DNA of 64,000 nucleotides from Selenomonas sp. (lineage in GTDB: Bacteria; Bacillota; Negativicutes; Selenomonadales; Selenomonadaceae): NCBI GenBank assembly GCA_022773585.1, contig JALEZZ010000031.1:1-64000 (forward strand), written 5' to 3'. The notes below the pieces were generated by a model. That model worked only from the letters and a program-made list of their open reading frames with translations. It searched no databases and was not told the DNA's origin. Numbering within the stretch: position 1 is the first letter of the stretch; the number at the start of each line of letters is the position of its first letter. Below, piece after piece: positions 56,119 through 63,436 of the stretch. The position numbers and the translations under genes are program-made.

Positions 56119-56997
56119 TCACCCGAGAAACATCTCGCGAAAGAGAGCGAGAAAGTGCTGGGCGGACTGGGAAAGCGTGCGGTTCTTGAGCCAGGCGACG
56201 ACGGTATGCGTCGTGATTTCGGGATTGACGAGGCGCTTGTAGAAAAGGTCGCCGTCCGTCAAGAGCGTCTTCGACGAGATGGGGAGGATGGCGAGGCCCA
56301 TGCCCATCTTCGCGAGCAGCAGATCCTGCACGATGCTGTCGGAGACGCAGAGGATCTTCGGCTCGAAGCCGAGCTTGCGGCAGTCGCCCGTGAAGAGGGA
56401 CTGCCACCTGAGCGGGATGATGAGCGGCTGGTCACGAAGCTCGGCGACCTGCACCTCGTGCGGATCCTTTCCAATCATATGGTCGCGATGCATGACGGCG
56501 ACGAGCGGCTCGTTCGGCAGGACGATGGATTCGTAGACGCGCGCATCGACCTGCGTGCGCGTGATGCCGATCTCGATGACGCGGTTGTCGAGCAGTTCGA
56601 GGATGCGCGTGCCCTCGCCCTCCCAGAGCTGGAACGTGACCTGCGGATAGCGCTGATGGAACCCGCTGATCAGTTCCGGCAGCAGCATCGCGCCCGATGT
56701 CGTGATCGTGCCGAGGCGGATGCAGCCGCTGACGCCCGCGCCAATCTCCGTGATTTCGCGCACGGTGCCGTCGACCATGCCGAGGATGTGCTCGACGCGC
56801 GAATAGAGCACGCGCCCGGCATCCGTCAGGCGGATGCGGCGGCTACCGCGCTCGAAGAGCTGGACGCCGAGCTGCGTCTCGAGGCGCTTCATCTGGCGCG
56901 AGAGCGCGGGCTGCGCGATGCCGAGCCTCTGAGCCGCGTGGCTGATGTTGCCCTCCTCGACGATCGCGTAGAACGCGCGCATATCCTTGATTTCCAT
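56119..56997 (-). CDS. LysR-family transcriptional regulator
   Basis: A 292-residue regulator: N-terminal winged helix (FYAIVEEGNISHAAQRLGIAQPALSRQMKRLE) and a two-lobe PBP2-like effector domain. I prefer the second of two close ATGs, eight bases after AAAGG. It is divergent from dhaL with about 250 bp between, which may hold its operator. LysR proteins with this kind of domain often respond to aromatic or organic acids; the ligand is unknown. Confidence 0.92.
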   Translation of the reverse strand: MEIKDMRAFYAIVEEGNISHAAQRLGIAQPALSRQMKRLETQLGVQLFERGSRRIRLTDAGRVLYSRVEHILGMVDGTVREITEIGAGVSGCIRLGTITTSGAMLLPELISGFHQRYPQVTFQLWEGEGTRILELLDNRVIEIGITRTQVDARVYESIVLPNEPLVAVMHRDHMIGKDPHEVQVAELRDQPLIIPLRWQSLFTGDCRKLGFEPKILCVSDSIVQDLLLAKMGMGLAILPISSKTLLTDGDLFYKRLVNPEITTHTVVAWLKNRTLSQSAQHFLALFREMFLG

Positions 56998-57180
56998 ACC
57001 CATGTCCTTTCTCTGCGGCCATTCGCAGGAAATGTCTCTATATAGTACATTCGTTATAGTTCCCAAATCACACAGTTATATTATACGTTTTTCAGCATAG
57101 GAGCGCAAATGTTTTCGACCATTTCTGCATAGTGCGGCGCTTGAGATCCTGTACAATGTATCCATGCGCGACAATTCACG

Positions 57181-57210
57181 CTTGCACCTGCTTTCTGTCC
57201 TGCGCTATAA
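57181..57210 (+). promoter_or_regulatory. dhaL promoter
   Basis: TTGCAC-18-TATAAT, 37 bases before the ATG of dhaL. Confidence 0.7.
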
Positions 57211-57246
57211 TGTAGCAAGCAACACGGAAAGAAGGTCACCCCTACT

Positions 57247-57876
57247 ATGTCGAAACTTACCGAGGCCATGACGGCCGTTTCTAAAACCATCCTGCGGGAG
57301 AAAGATTTCCTGACCGAGCTCGACGCCAAAATCGGCGACAGCGACCACGGCATCAATATGGCGCGCGGCTTCCGCGCCGTCGAAGACGCGCTCGCATCCA
57401 TCTCCGACCCGACGAACCCGAAACTCGTGCTCGAGACCGTCGGCGAGACGCTGCTCGAGAACGTCGGCGGCGCGGCGGGCCCGCTCTACGCGGCAGGCTT
57501 CCTCGCAGCGGCGAAAGTCTGCGAGCCGGACGAAAAGCTCACGGTCGCCTCGTGCGAAAAGCTCTTTGGCGCGGCGGTCGAAGCCATCAAGAAGCGCGGC
57601 CGCTCCGATAAGGGCGACAAGACGATGCTCGACGTCATCGTCCCGATCTACGAATGCTTCACGCCCGAATACGCCGACGGCCTGACGCTCTCCGAATGCC
57701 TGGCCGAAGCGAACTACGCAGCGACGGACGGCGTCGAATACACGAAGACCATCCCCGCCAAAAAAGGCCGCGCGAGCTACCTCGGCGAGCGCAGCATCGG
57801 CTACCAGGATCCCGGCGCCACGAGTGCCATGCTCATGTATCGGGCCGTGTACCAGTTCCTGAACCAGACAAGATAA
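57247..57876 (+). CDS. dhaL: Dihydroxyacetone kinase subunit DhaL
   Basis: A 209-residue ADP-binding DhaL domain. It phosphorylates dihydroxyacetone bound to DhaK, with DhaM and PTS supplying phosphate. AKIGDSDHGINMARGF is the Mg-ADP aspartate site, and ENVGGAAGPLY, GRSDKGDKTMLDV and LGERSIGYQDPGATS are conserved. dhaK and dhaM are not in the window. ATG follows AAGAAGGTCACCCCTACT. The stop codon directly abuts a repeat. Confidence 0.93.
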   Translation: MSKLTEAMTAVSKTILREKDFLTELDAKIGDSDHGINMARGFRAVEDALASISDPTNPKLVLETVGETLLENVGGAAGPLYAAGFLAAAKVCEPDEKLTVASCEKLFGAAVEAIKKRGRSDKGDKTMLDVIVPIYECFTPEYADGLTLSECLAEANYAATDGVEYTKTIPAKKGRASYLGERSIGYQDPGATSAMLMYRAVYQFLNQTR

Positions 57877-57922
57877 GGCTCCCTCTCAGAGGGAGCTGTC
57901 GCCGCAGGCGACTGAGGGAGTC
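57877..57922. repeat. Two-hairpin repeat abutting dhaL stop
   Basis: GGCTCCCTCTCAGAGGGAGC, then GTCGCCGCAGGCGAC, then TGAGGGAGT: two adjacent hairpins, starting at the base after the dhaL stop. Confidence 0.85.
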
Positions 57923-57950
57923 CCCTGTACGACTTCTGAGCTAGCCAGTC

Positions 57951-57978
57951 GCACCTTCCGCGGGTGCGGCTCTTTTTT
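57951..57978 (+). terminator. Terminator after dhaL
   Basis: GCACC...GGGTGC short stem around the CTTCCGCGGGTGCG motif, followed by eight T. Confidence 0.65.
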
Positions 57979-58042
57979 TTAGTATCTATTTGTAGTATAC
58001 TGTGAACCAGAAAATTCCCATAATAAATTGGAGGGCAATATT

Positions 58043-59503
58043 TTGACACAACAGAAAGTACGCACGCGCTTCGCGCCGAGCCCGACGGGGTACATGCACA
58101 TCGGCAACCTGCGCACGGCGCTTTACGCCTATCTCTTTGCCAAGGCCAACGGCGGCGACTTCATCCTGCGCATCGAGGACACCGACCGCACGCGCTACGT
58201 CGCCGACGCTGTCGACTTCATCGAGCGCACGCTGAAACTCGCGGGCATCACGCCCGACGAAGGCCCGGGCTATGGCGGCGACTGCGGCCCGTACGTCCAG
58301 AGCGAGCGCATGGAGCTCTACAAGAAATACGCGGAAGAACTCGTCAAAACCGGCCACGCCTACTACTGCTTCTGCGACCCGAAAGAAGACCACACGACGG
58401 GCGAATTCGGCGGCTACGACCGCACGTGCCGGGGCCTCTCGCAGGACGTCATCGAGGAACACCTCAAGAACGGCGATCCCTACGTCATCCGCCAGAAGAT
58501 GCCGGAGGACGGCGAGACGTCGTATCAGGACGTCCTCCACGGCACCGTCACGATCCCGAACAGCGAGCTCGAAGACCAAGTGCTTTTGAAGCGCGACGGC
58601 ATGCCGACGTACAACTTCGCCAACGTCATCGACGACCATCTCATGGGCATCACGCACATCATGCGCGGCGCGGAATTCATCACCTCGACGCCGAAATACA
58701 TCCTGCTCTACCAGTCGTTCGGCTGGGACGTCCCCGTCTTCATCCACCTCGCCCCCGTCATGGGCAAGAACGAAGACGGCAGCGTCTCGAAGCTCTCGAA
58801 ACGCCACGGGGCCACGTCGTTCGACGACCTCGTCAAGATGGGCTACCTCCCCGAGGCCATCGTCAACTACGTCGCCCTGCTCGGCTGGAACCCGAAGACG
58901 ACGAACCAGGAAATCTTCTCGATGCAGGAACTCATCGAGCACTTCTCGCTCGAAGGCCTCTCGAAGTCCCCGGCCGTCTTCGACTACCAGAAGCTCGGCT
59001 GGGTCAGCGGCGAGTACTTCAAAGCCATGGAGCCTGCGAAATTCGCCGACATGGCAAAGCCGTTCGCCGGCGACCTGCCGGACTACCTCGCGGAGCACTG
59101 GGCAAGCCTCGCCGAGCTCCTGCGCACGCGCATCGAGCGCCTCGGCCAGATTCCAGAGGAAATCGGCTTCCTCTGCGAGCAGCCGGCCTTTGACGCCGAG
59201 CTCTACGTCAACAAGCGCAACAAAGTCACGCCCGAAAAGGCCAAAGACCTGCTGCCCGCCGTCATCGAGCTCCTCGAAGCCGTCCCCGAAAGCGAATGGA
59301 CGAACGACAGCCTCTACGCGAAACTCGAAGCGCACATCGAGGCCACGGGCGTCAAGAAAGGCCTCATGATGTGGGTCGTCCGCATCGCGGCGGCCGGACA
59401 GAAAGTCACGCCGGGCGGTGCGACGGAGATTCTCACACTCCTCGGCAAAGAAAATTCCCTCACGCGCCTCAAAAAAAGTCTTGACGCGCTTCTCGCGATG
59501 TAA
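58043..59503 (+). CDS. gltX: Glutamyl-tRNA synthetase
   Basis: A 486-residue class I synthetase charging tRNA-Glu (and perhaps tRNA-Gln). The HIGH motif is HIGN (residues 19-22) in APSPTGYMHIGN and the KMSKS equivalent is KLSKR near residue 250. The start codon is TTG eight bases after GGAGGG; an earlier in-frame TTG is part of that ribosome site. Two tRNA-Glu genes follow directly. Confidence 0.95.
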   Translation: MTQQKVRTRFAPSPTGYMHIGNLRTALYAYLFAKANGGDFILRIEDTDRTRYVADAVDFIERTLKLAGITPDEGPGYGGDCGPYVQSERMELYKKYAEELVKTGHAYYCFCDPKEDHTTGEFGGYDRTCRGLSQDVIEEHLKNGDPYVIRQKMPEDGETSYQDVLHGTVTIPNSELEDQVLLKRDGMPTYNFANVIDDHLMGITHIMRGAEFITSTPKYILLYQSFGWDVPVFIHLAPVMGKNEDGSVSKLSKRHGATSFDDLVKMGYLPEAIVNYVALLGWNPKTTNQEIFSMQELIEHFSLEGLSKSPAVFDYQKLGWVSGEYFKAMEPAKFADMAKPFAGDLPDYLAEHWASLAELLRTRIERLGQIPEEIGFLCEQPAFDAELYVNKRNKVTPEKAKDLLPAVIELLEAVPESEWTNDSLYAKLEAHIEATGVKKGLMMWVVRIAAAGQKVTPGGATEILTLLGKENSLTRLKKSLDALLAM

Positions 59504-59564
59504 TATAATAATGCTTGTCCTTAGCGCGGCGGTATGAAACTGTCCGCAAATGACACAAGCAAAT

Positions 59565-59639
59565 GGCGCCTTCGTCAAGCGGTTAAGACACCGGCCTCTC
59601 ACGCCGGGTTCATGAGTTCGAATCTCATAGGCGTCACCA
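59565..59639 (+). tRNA. tRNA-Glu (anticodon CTC), copy 1
   Basis: 75 nt with encoded CCA; acceptor GGCGCCT/AGGCGTC, anticodon stem CCGGC/GCCGG with loop CTCTCAC, T-arm ATGAG/CTCAT. Confidence 0.95.
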
Positions 59640-59641
59640 TC

Positions 59642-59716
59642 GGCACCTTCGTCAAGCGGTTAAGACACCGGCCTCTCACGCCGGGTTCATGGGTTCGAAT
59701 CCCATAGGTGTCACCA
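59642..59716 (+). tRNA. tRNA-Glu (anticodon CTC), copy 2
   Basis: Two bases after copy 1; acceptor GGCACCT/AGGTGTC and T-arm ATGGG/CCCAT differ from copy 1 by paired, compensating changes. Same anticodon. Confidence 0.95.
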
Positions 59717-59800
59717 GAAAGTTCGTGGCTGTTGCGAAAGCAACAGCCACTTTTGTATATCGCACCCGCGGAAGTCACAACGTACGAATTGTTTTGTTCT

Positions 59801-59912
59801 GCAAGGGACAGCCTTACGGCATAAGCGACCACTACGGCGCTAAAGCGCCTAGTGTCTGCTTATCCCCCTGCCACTTCGTGGCCCTCCCCCCCCCTCTAGA
59901 AGGGGGCTCCGT
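59801..59912. repeat. Two-hairpin repeat with GGCGCTAAAGCGCC module
   Basis: Third copy of the longer module (GCATAAGCGACC, GGCGCTAAAGCGCC, GTCTGCTTATCC) ending in a CCCCCCTCTAGAAGGGGG arm. The gap 59717-60119 holds this, a CGCACCCGCGGAAG motif and the structured element below. Confidence 0.8.
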
Positions 59913-60005
59913 TTAAGAAGCTCCCGTTTCTCTTGAAACGCTGTGCCGGCCGTAATATCCCTTCGCGGCGTTTGGCTTTTCTTCGCGTTCCCAAATGCTT
60001 TTTCG

Positions 60006-60108
60006 GGCGGAAACGGGGATGCATAAGGAACCCGTTAAGGAATCGTCCGTGGGTTCCGTTGCATCCCCGTTTCCGCCGGCGACCTCGAACATATCTCCGC
60101 GACTACGA
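60006..60108 (+). repeat. Structured element with invariant 17-nt loop, copy 3
   Basis: Stem CGGAAACGGGGATGCA / TGCATCCCCGTTTCCG, closing GGAACCC/GGGTTCC, loop GTTAAGGAATCGTCCGT at 60034-60050, and the tail CTCCGCGACTACGAA at 60093-60107. It ends about 12 bases before the TauE ATG, within its leader. Confidence 0.8.
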
Positions 60109-60119
60109 AAGGAACTTCC

Positions 60120-60878
60120 ATGATCTTTGCATCCATGCTCGCTCTCGGCGCGCTCATCGGTTTCGTCGGCGCCGGCGGCGCGGGCGTCACCATCACCCTG
60201 CTCGTCGTCGGCTTCGGCGTCCCCATCCACGCCGCGCTCGCCGTTGCGCTCGCCTCGATGGTCTTCACCATGCTCTCGGGCGCCATCTCCCATTTCCGCC
60301 AGCACGAAGTCATCCCGAAAGTCGGCGCCATCCTCGGCTCTGGCGGCATCGCCGGGGCTCTCCTCGGCGCGGCCACGTCGAACGTCCTGCCTGCCTCCGA
60401 CCTCTCGTTCATGACGGCGCTCATGATTCTTTCCTCCGCCGTCATCCTCTACGTCAAGCTCTACCACGCCGAATGGCTCGCCGCCCATTTCCCCGTGCGC
60501 GAAACGCTGCTCACGGGCCGCAAGCTCTGGATCTACGGCATCCTCACGGGTCTCATCTGCGGCTTCCTCGCCGGGGCCTTCGGCATCGGCGCCGCCGCCT
60601 ACATCCAGCTCGCGCTCATGGTCATCTTCGGCGTGCCCCTCATCCAGGCCATCGGCACCTGCATGATGATCATCCTGCCCATCTCTGCCGCCGGCGGCCT
60701 CGGCTACCTCGTCAGCGGCCACCTCGACCTCTCCATCTTCCTCCAGACCCTCTCCGGCCTCATGATCGGCGCCTGGTTCGGTGCCAAAGGCACCCACCTC
60801 GCTCCCATGCCCGTGCTGAAATTCTGCATCGTCGCCATGCCGACCATTGGCGGCGCCATCATGATGGTGGGTCGGTAA
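60120..60878 (+). CDS. TauE/SafE-family permease
   Basis: A 252-residue membrane permease with about eight helices in two similar halves (GFVGAGGAGVTITLLVV and GFLAGAFGIGAAAYIQLAL), typical of TauE/SafE exporters of sulfonates, sulfite or organic anions. ATG follows AAAGGAACTTCC. Substrate unknown. The leader contains the structured element. Confidence 0.9.
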   Translation: MIFASMLALGALIGFVGAGGAGVTITLLVVGFGVPIHAALAVALASMVFTMLSGAISHFRQHEVIPKVGAILGSGGIAGALLGAATSNVLPASDLSFMTALMILSSAVILYVKLYHAEWLAAHFPVRETLLTGRKLWIYGILTGLICGFLAGAFGIGAAAYIQLALMVIFGVPLIQAIGTCMMIILPISAAGGLGYLVSGHLDLSIFLQTLSGLMIGAWFGAKGTHLAPMPVLKFCIVAMPTIGGAIMMVGR

Positions 60879-60887
60879 CACGCAAAG

Positions 60888-60928
60888 AATCCCCTGTTCC
60901 GGTCTTTTCGCCAGAAACAGGGGATTTT
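60888..60928. terminator. Terminator AATCCCCTGTT/AACAGGGGATT
   Basis: Perfect 11-bp stem with TTT, between convergent genes. Confidence 0.85.
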
Positions 60929-60970
60929 AACAGAAACGGAATCATTCAGCAGAAATGCCAGAAACGCAGC

Positions 60971-62149
60971 TCACGAATGCGCGGCGGCGCGGAAGTCCTG
61001 TTCCTCGCCCTTGGCATCCGTCGCGATTTCTTCTTCGTAAACGTACGTCGGCGCGATTTCAAAGCCGTTGAAGCGCGTCGCGGAGACGGAGGTGTAAGCA
61101 CCCATGTCCGTTGCGAGGACGTGGTCGCCGATCTGGAGGCGCGGCGTCTCGTAGTCTTCGTAGAGCACATCGATGCCGTCGCAGGTGGGGCCTGCAATCG
61201 TCGCCTTTTCCACGGGGCCATCGGCGAACGTAAAGAGCGGATAGTGCCAGTGGTCGAAGAGAATGCCCGTGAACGCGCCGTAGATGCCGTCGTCGAGGAT
61301 GTACCACGGATGGCCGCCGCGGTCTTTCGTGCCGATGACGGTCGCGACGAAGTTCGCGGCCGTGCCGGGGATGAAGCGGCCCGGTTCGCAGCAGACGTTC
61401 GTGTCGGGGAAAAGGCGCACGATCTGGCGGTCGATGGTCTCCATCATGGCCGCGACGTCGACAGCGAGGCCGTCGATGTCCGGCACGGGGAAGCCGCCGC
61501 CGATGTCGAGGTCGGTAAGGTCGAGGCCGGCAGCTTTCGCCTCATCGAAAAGTCCGTGAACGAAGAGCAGCGCCTCTTCATAGGCCGCCGTCGAAAGGGA
61601 CTGGCTGCCGACGTGGAAGCAGATGCCGATGGGGTTCAGGCCGGCTGCTTTCGCTTCAAGCAGCAGCGGGATGGCATCTTCTGGATGCGCGCCAAACTTC
61701 GTGTTGAGGTCGACGTGGGCGCGACGGTTATGGACGGCGACGCGCACGAGGACATCCGCGTCCGGGACGAAAGCGGCGATCTTGTCGATTTCGCTTGCGT
61801 CATCAAATGTCATGCGTTTGACGCCATAAGCGCGCGCTGCTTCGAGGCCGCGTTCGTCTTTGACGGTGTTCGCATAAATCATGCGGCTGCCGTCGATGCC
61901 CAGGGCTCCGAGCATCTCAATTTCGCCGGCGCTCGCGACGTCGAAGTTCGAGCCGAGGCCTGCGACCGTCTCGAGGATGGCCGGCGCCGGGTTCGCCTTC
62001 ATGGCATAGTAGACGCCCGCATGCGGCAGATGCTTGCGGAGGAACTGGTAGTTCTCCGCAATTTTCGCCGTCGAGACCACGAAGAACGGGCTCGCGTGGT
62101 GGCTGAGGATTTCGTTCATTTCATTTTCGTTGAGGACAAAGCTTCTCAT
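60971..62149 (-). CDS. ldc: Lysine/ornithine decarboxylase, Selenomonas type
   Basis: A 392-residue PLP enzyme of the alanine-racemase fold (group IV). It closely resembles the Selenomonas ruminantium lysine/ornithine decarboxylase that makes cadaverine for covalent linkage to peptidoglycan. The PLP lysine is K51 in YYAMKANP; HVGSQS and EPGRF bind PLP; the active Cys is in PTCDG (C323). Of the residues reported to set lysine use in S. ruminantium (A44, G45, V46, P54, S322), the first four are kept and residue 322 is Thr. ATG follows GGAAGGG. Flanked by repeats. Confidence 0.93.
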   Translation of the reverse strand: MRSFVLNENEMNEILSHHASPFFVVSTAKIAENYQFLRKHLPHAGVYYAMKANPAPAILETVAGLGSNFDVASAGEIEMLGALGIDGSRMIYANTVKDERGLEAARAYGVKRMTFDDASEIDKIAAFVPDADVLVRVAVHNRRAHVDLNTKFGAHPEDAIPLLLEAKAAGLNPIGICFHVGSQSLSTAAYEEALLFVHGLFDEAKAAGLDLTDLDIGGGFPVPDIDGLAVDVAAMMETIDRQIVRLFPDTNVCCEPGRFIPGTAANFVATVIGTKDRGGHPWYILDDGIYGAFTGILFDHWHYPLFTFADGPVEKATIAGPTCDGIDVLYEDYETPRLQIGDHVLATDMGAYTSVSATRFNGFEIAPTYVYEEEIATDAKGEEQDFRAAAHS

Positions 62150-62189
62150 AACACAACCCTTCCTGCTTCGAGAGAGATATTTCCAAACT

Positions 62190-62371
62190 TCAGGCCCCCT
62201 CTAGAGGGGGCTGTCAGCGTAGCTGACTGGGGGAGTAGTTGGGTGCTGTAGCCGAACATTCTTGCAAGCATCGCTAAAGACCTTAGCAAAGTCTGCATTT
62301 CTGTCAGTCTCCAGCATCCTACTACTCCTTCCACCGCTTCGCGGTCCCCCTCCCTCTAGAGGGAGGCTGAA
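62190..62371. repeat. Composite two-hairpin repeat (complete copy)
   Basis: Same layout as at 6.15-6.33 kb: GCCCCCTCTAGAGGGGGC, GTCAGC/GCTGAC, GGGGGAGTAGTTGGGT, a central CGCTAAAGACCTTAGC, then the inverted unit ending CCCTCTAGAGGGAGG. It lies in the leader region of the decarboxylase gene, unlike most copies. Confidence 0.85.
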
Positions 62372-62437
62372 GTTTGAGTTTGCTTGTTACTCTTTGCATT
62401 GTAGTACAGCTGTCTCTCAATAGCAAGAAAAAATACT

Positions 62438-62466
62438 TTGACGCTGGACTTTTTTTGCATTATGAT
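62438..62466 (+). promoter_or_regulatory. Promoter of the XRE-cupin gene
   Basis: TTGACG-17-TATGAT. A GAAGCA...TGCTTC hairpin covers the leader up to the ATG and includes the ribosome site GAGGGG. Confidence 0.7.
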
Positions 62467-62539
62467 GGGAATAAGCGAGAAGGATGCACGATAGAAGCAG
62501 CTCTTGAGCCAAATTCTCTTTTGAGAGGGGTGCTTCTCT

Positions 62540-63094
62540 ATGGACTATCTCGCACATAATATCGCCATCAATCTCGGGCGCATCCGCAAGGCGAAGGGGA
62601 TGAGCCTCGATGTCGTCGCGGAGCAGACGGGCGTGAGCAAGAGCATGCTCGCGACGATTGAAAAGGGGCACGCCAATCCGTCCATCGGCGTGCTCGGAAA
62701 AATCATGAGCGGCCTGCGCGTGACGCTCGGCGACCTCACGCAGGCGCCGTCGAGGGACGCCTATCTCGTCGATGTCGCAAGCCTCGCGCCGACGAAGGAC
62801 GTGCCCGGGCAGTACCGCGTCTGGACGTGCTTCCCGATTGCGGACAATCACATTGTCGAAATCTACCGCATCGACATCGAGCCCGGCGGCACGTACTGGA
62901 GCGGCGGCCACGGTGAGCGGACGAAGGAATATCTCTTCGTGCTCGCGGGCACGCTCTCGATCGAGCTCGCCGGCGGCAAGAGCTATGACGTCGCCGCTGG
63001 GCAGTCGTTCCGCTTTTCCTGCGAGGAAGCGCATACGTACCGCAACCTCGGGGACGCGATGCTGAAGTTCACGACATTCTTCGTCGTGTGCTGA
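62540..63094 (+). CDS. XRE-cupin transcriptional regulator
   Basis: A 184-residue regulator: N-terminal Cro/C1 helix-turn-helix (MSLDVVAEQTGVSKSMLATIEKG) and a C-terminal cupin barrel (GERTKEYLFVLAGTLSIELAGG...SFRFSCEEAHTYRN). Such PuuR-like proteins often sense amines, polyamines or amino acids. Its place between lysine decarboxylase and an omega-aminotransferase fits that. ATG follows GAGGGGTGCTTCTCT. Confidence 0.9.
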   Translation: MDYLAHNIAINLGRIRKAKGMSLDVVAEQTGVSKSMLATIEKGHANPSIGVLGKIMSGLRVTLGDLTQAPSRDAYLVDVASLAPTKDVPGQYRVWTCFPIADNHIVEIYRIDIEPGGTYWSGGHGERTKEYLFVLAGTLSIELAGGKSYDVAAGQSFRFSCEEAHTYRNLGDAMLKFTTFFVVC

Positions 63095-63144
63095 AGAAAT
63101 GGGATGCGCGATCGCACCCGCGGGAGTTTTGTTCTGCATATTGG

Positions 63145-63206
63145 ACAGCCCTGCAGGGGACTCCCCCTGCCACTTCGTGGCCCTCCCCCCTCTGAGAGGG
63201 GGGCTG
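63145..63206. repeat. Two-hairpin repeat unit
   Basis: GGACAGCCCTGCAGGGGACTCC, CCACTTCGTGG and CCCCCCTCTGAGAGGGGGG, same right-hand unit as at 21.4 kb. Confidence 0.8.
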
Positions 63207-63241
63207 AAGAAAATGCGGTTTACAATTTTACAATTTTCCTC

Positions 63242-63383
63242 TTGACGAGCCCCCTCTCTGTGTGATATATTGGACATAGCTCAAGAGCAGAGGCGCAAGG
63301 TTGAAGTTCTTCCAAGCGCCGCAGATACCGATGACAATGACGTCAGCGGGACATCGAGGATGATGTCCGCTGGCGTCTTTTTT
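63242..63383 (+). promoter_or_regulatory. Promoter and attenuator-like leader of the aminotransferase
   Basis: TTGACG-18-TATATT promoter, then a leader of about 105 nt. It has an AGAGGCGC start paired with GCGCC (63292-63320), a CCGATG segment (63328-63333) and a strong terminator (63339-63377: GACGTCAGCGGGACATC with its near-complement, then seven T). CCGATG can pair with CATCGAGG inside the terminator, giving an alternative fold. AGAGGCGC recalls the lysine riboswitch start, but the leader is too short for a standard one. Candidate riboswitch or attenuator. Confidence 0.55.
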
Positions 63384-63436
63384 GTTCATCCGCATCCTTT
63401 CCACTGTTCCAATTGACACGATAGGAGGACAATGAC

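Noticed and set aside
59933..62251. 772-codon plus-strand reading frame over TauE and the decarboxylase
   Set aside because: Crosses two real genes on different strands, repeats and a terminator; Arg/His-rich shadow.
63278..63383. Canonical lysine riboswitch
   Set aside because: Only the AGAGGCGC start resembles it; the leader is about 105 nt rather than 170-180 nt and the other conserved segments are not seen.
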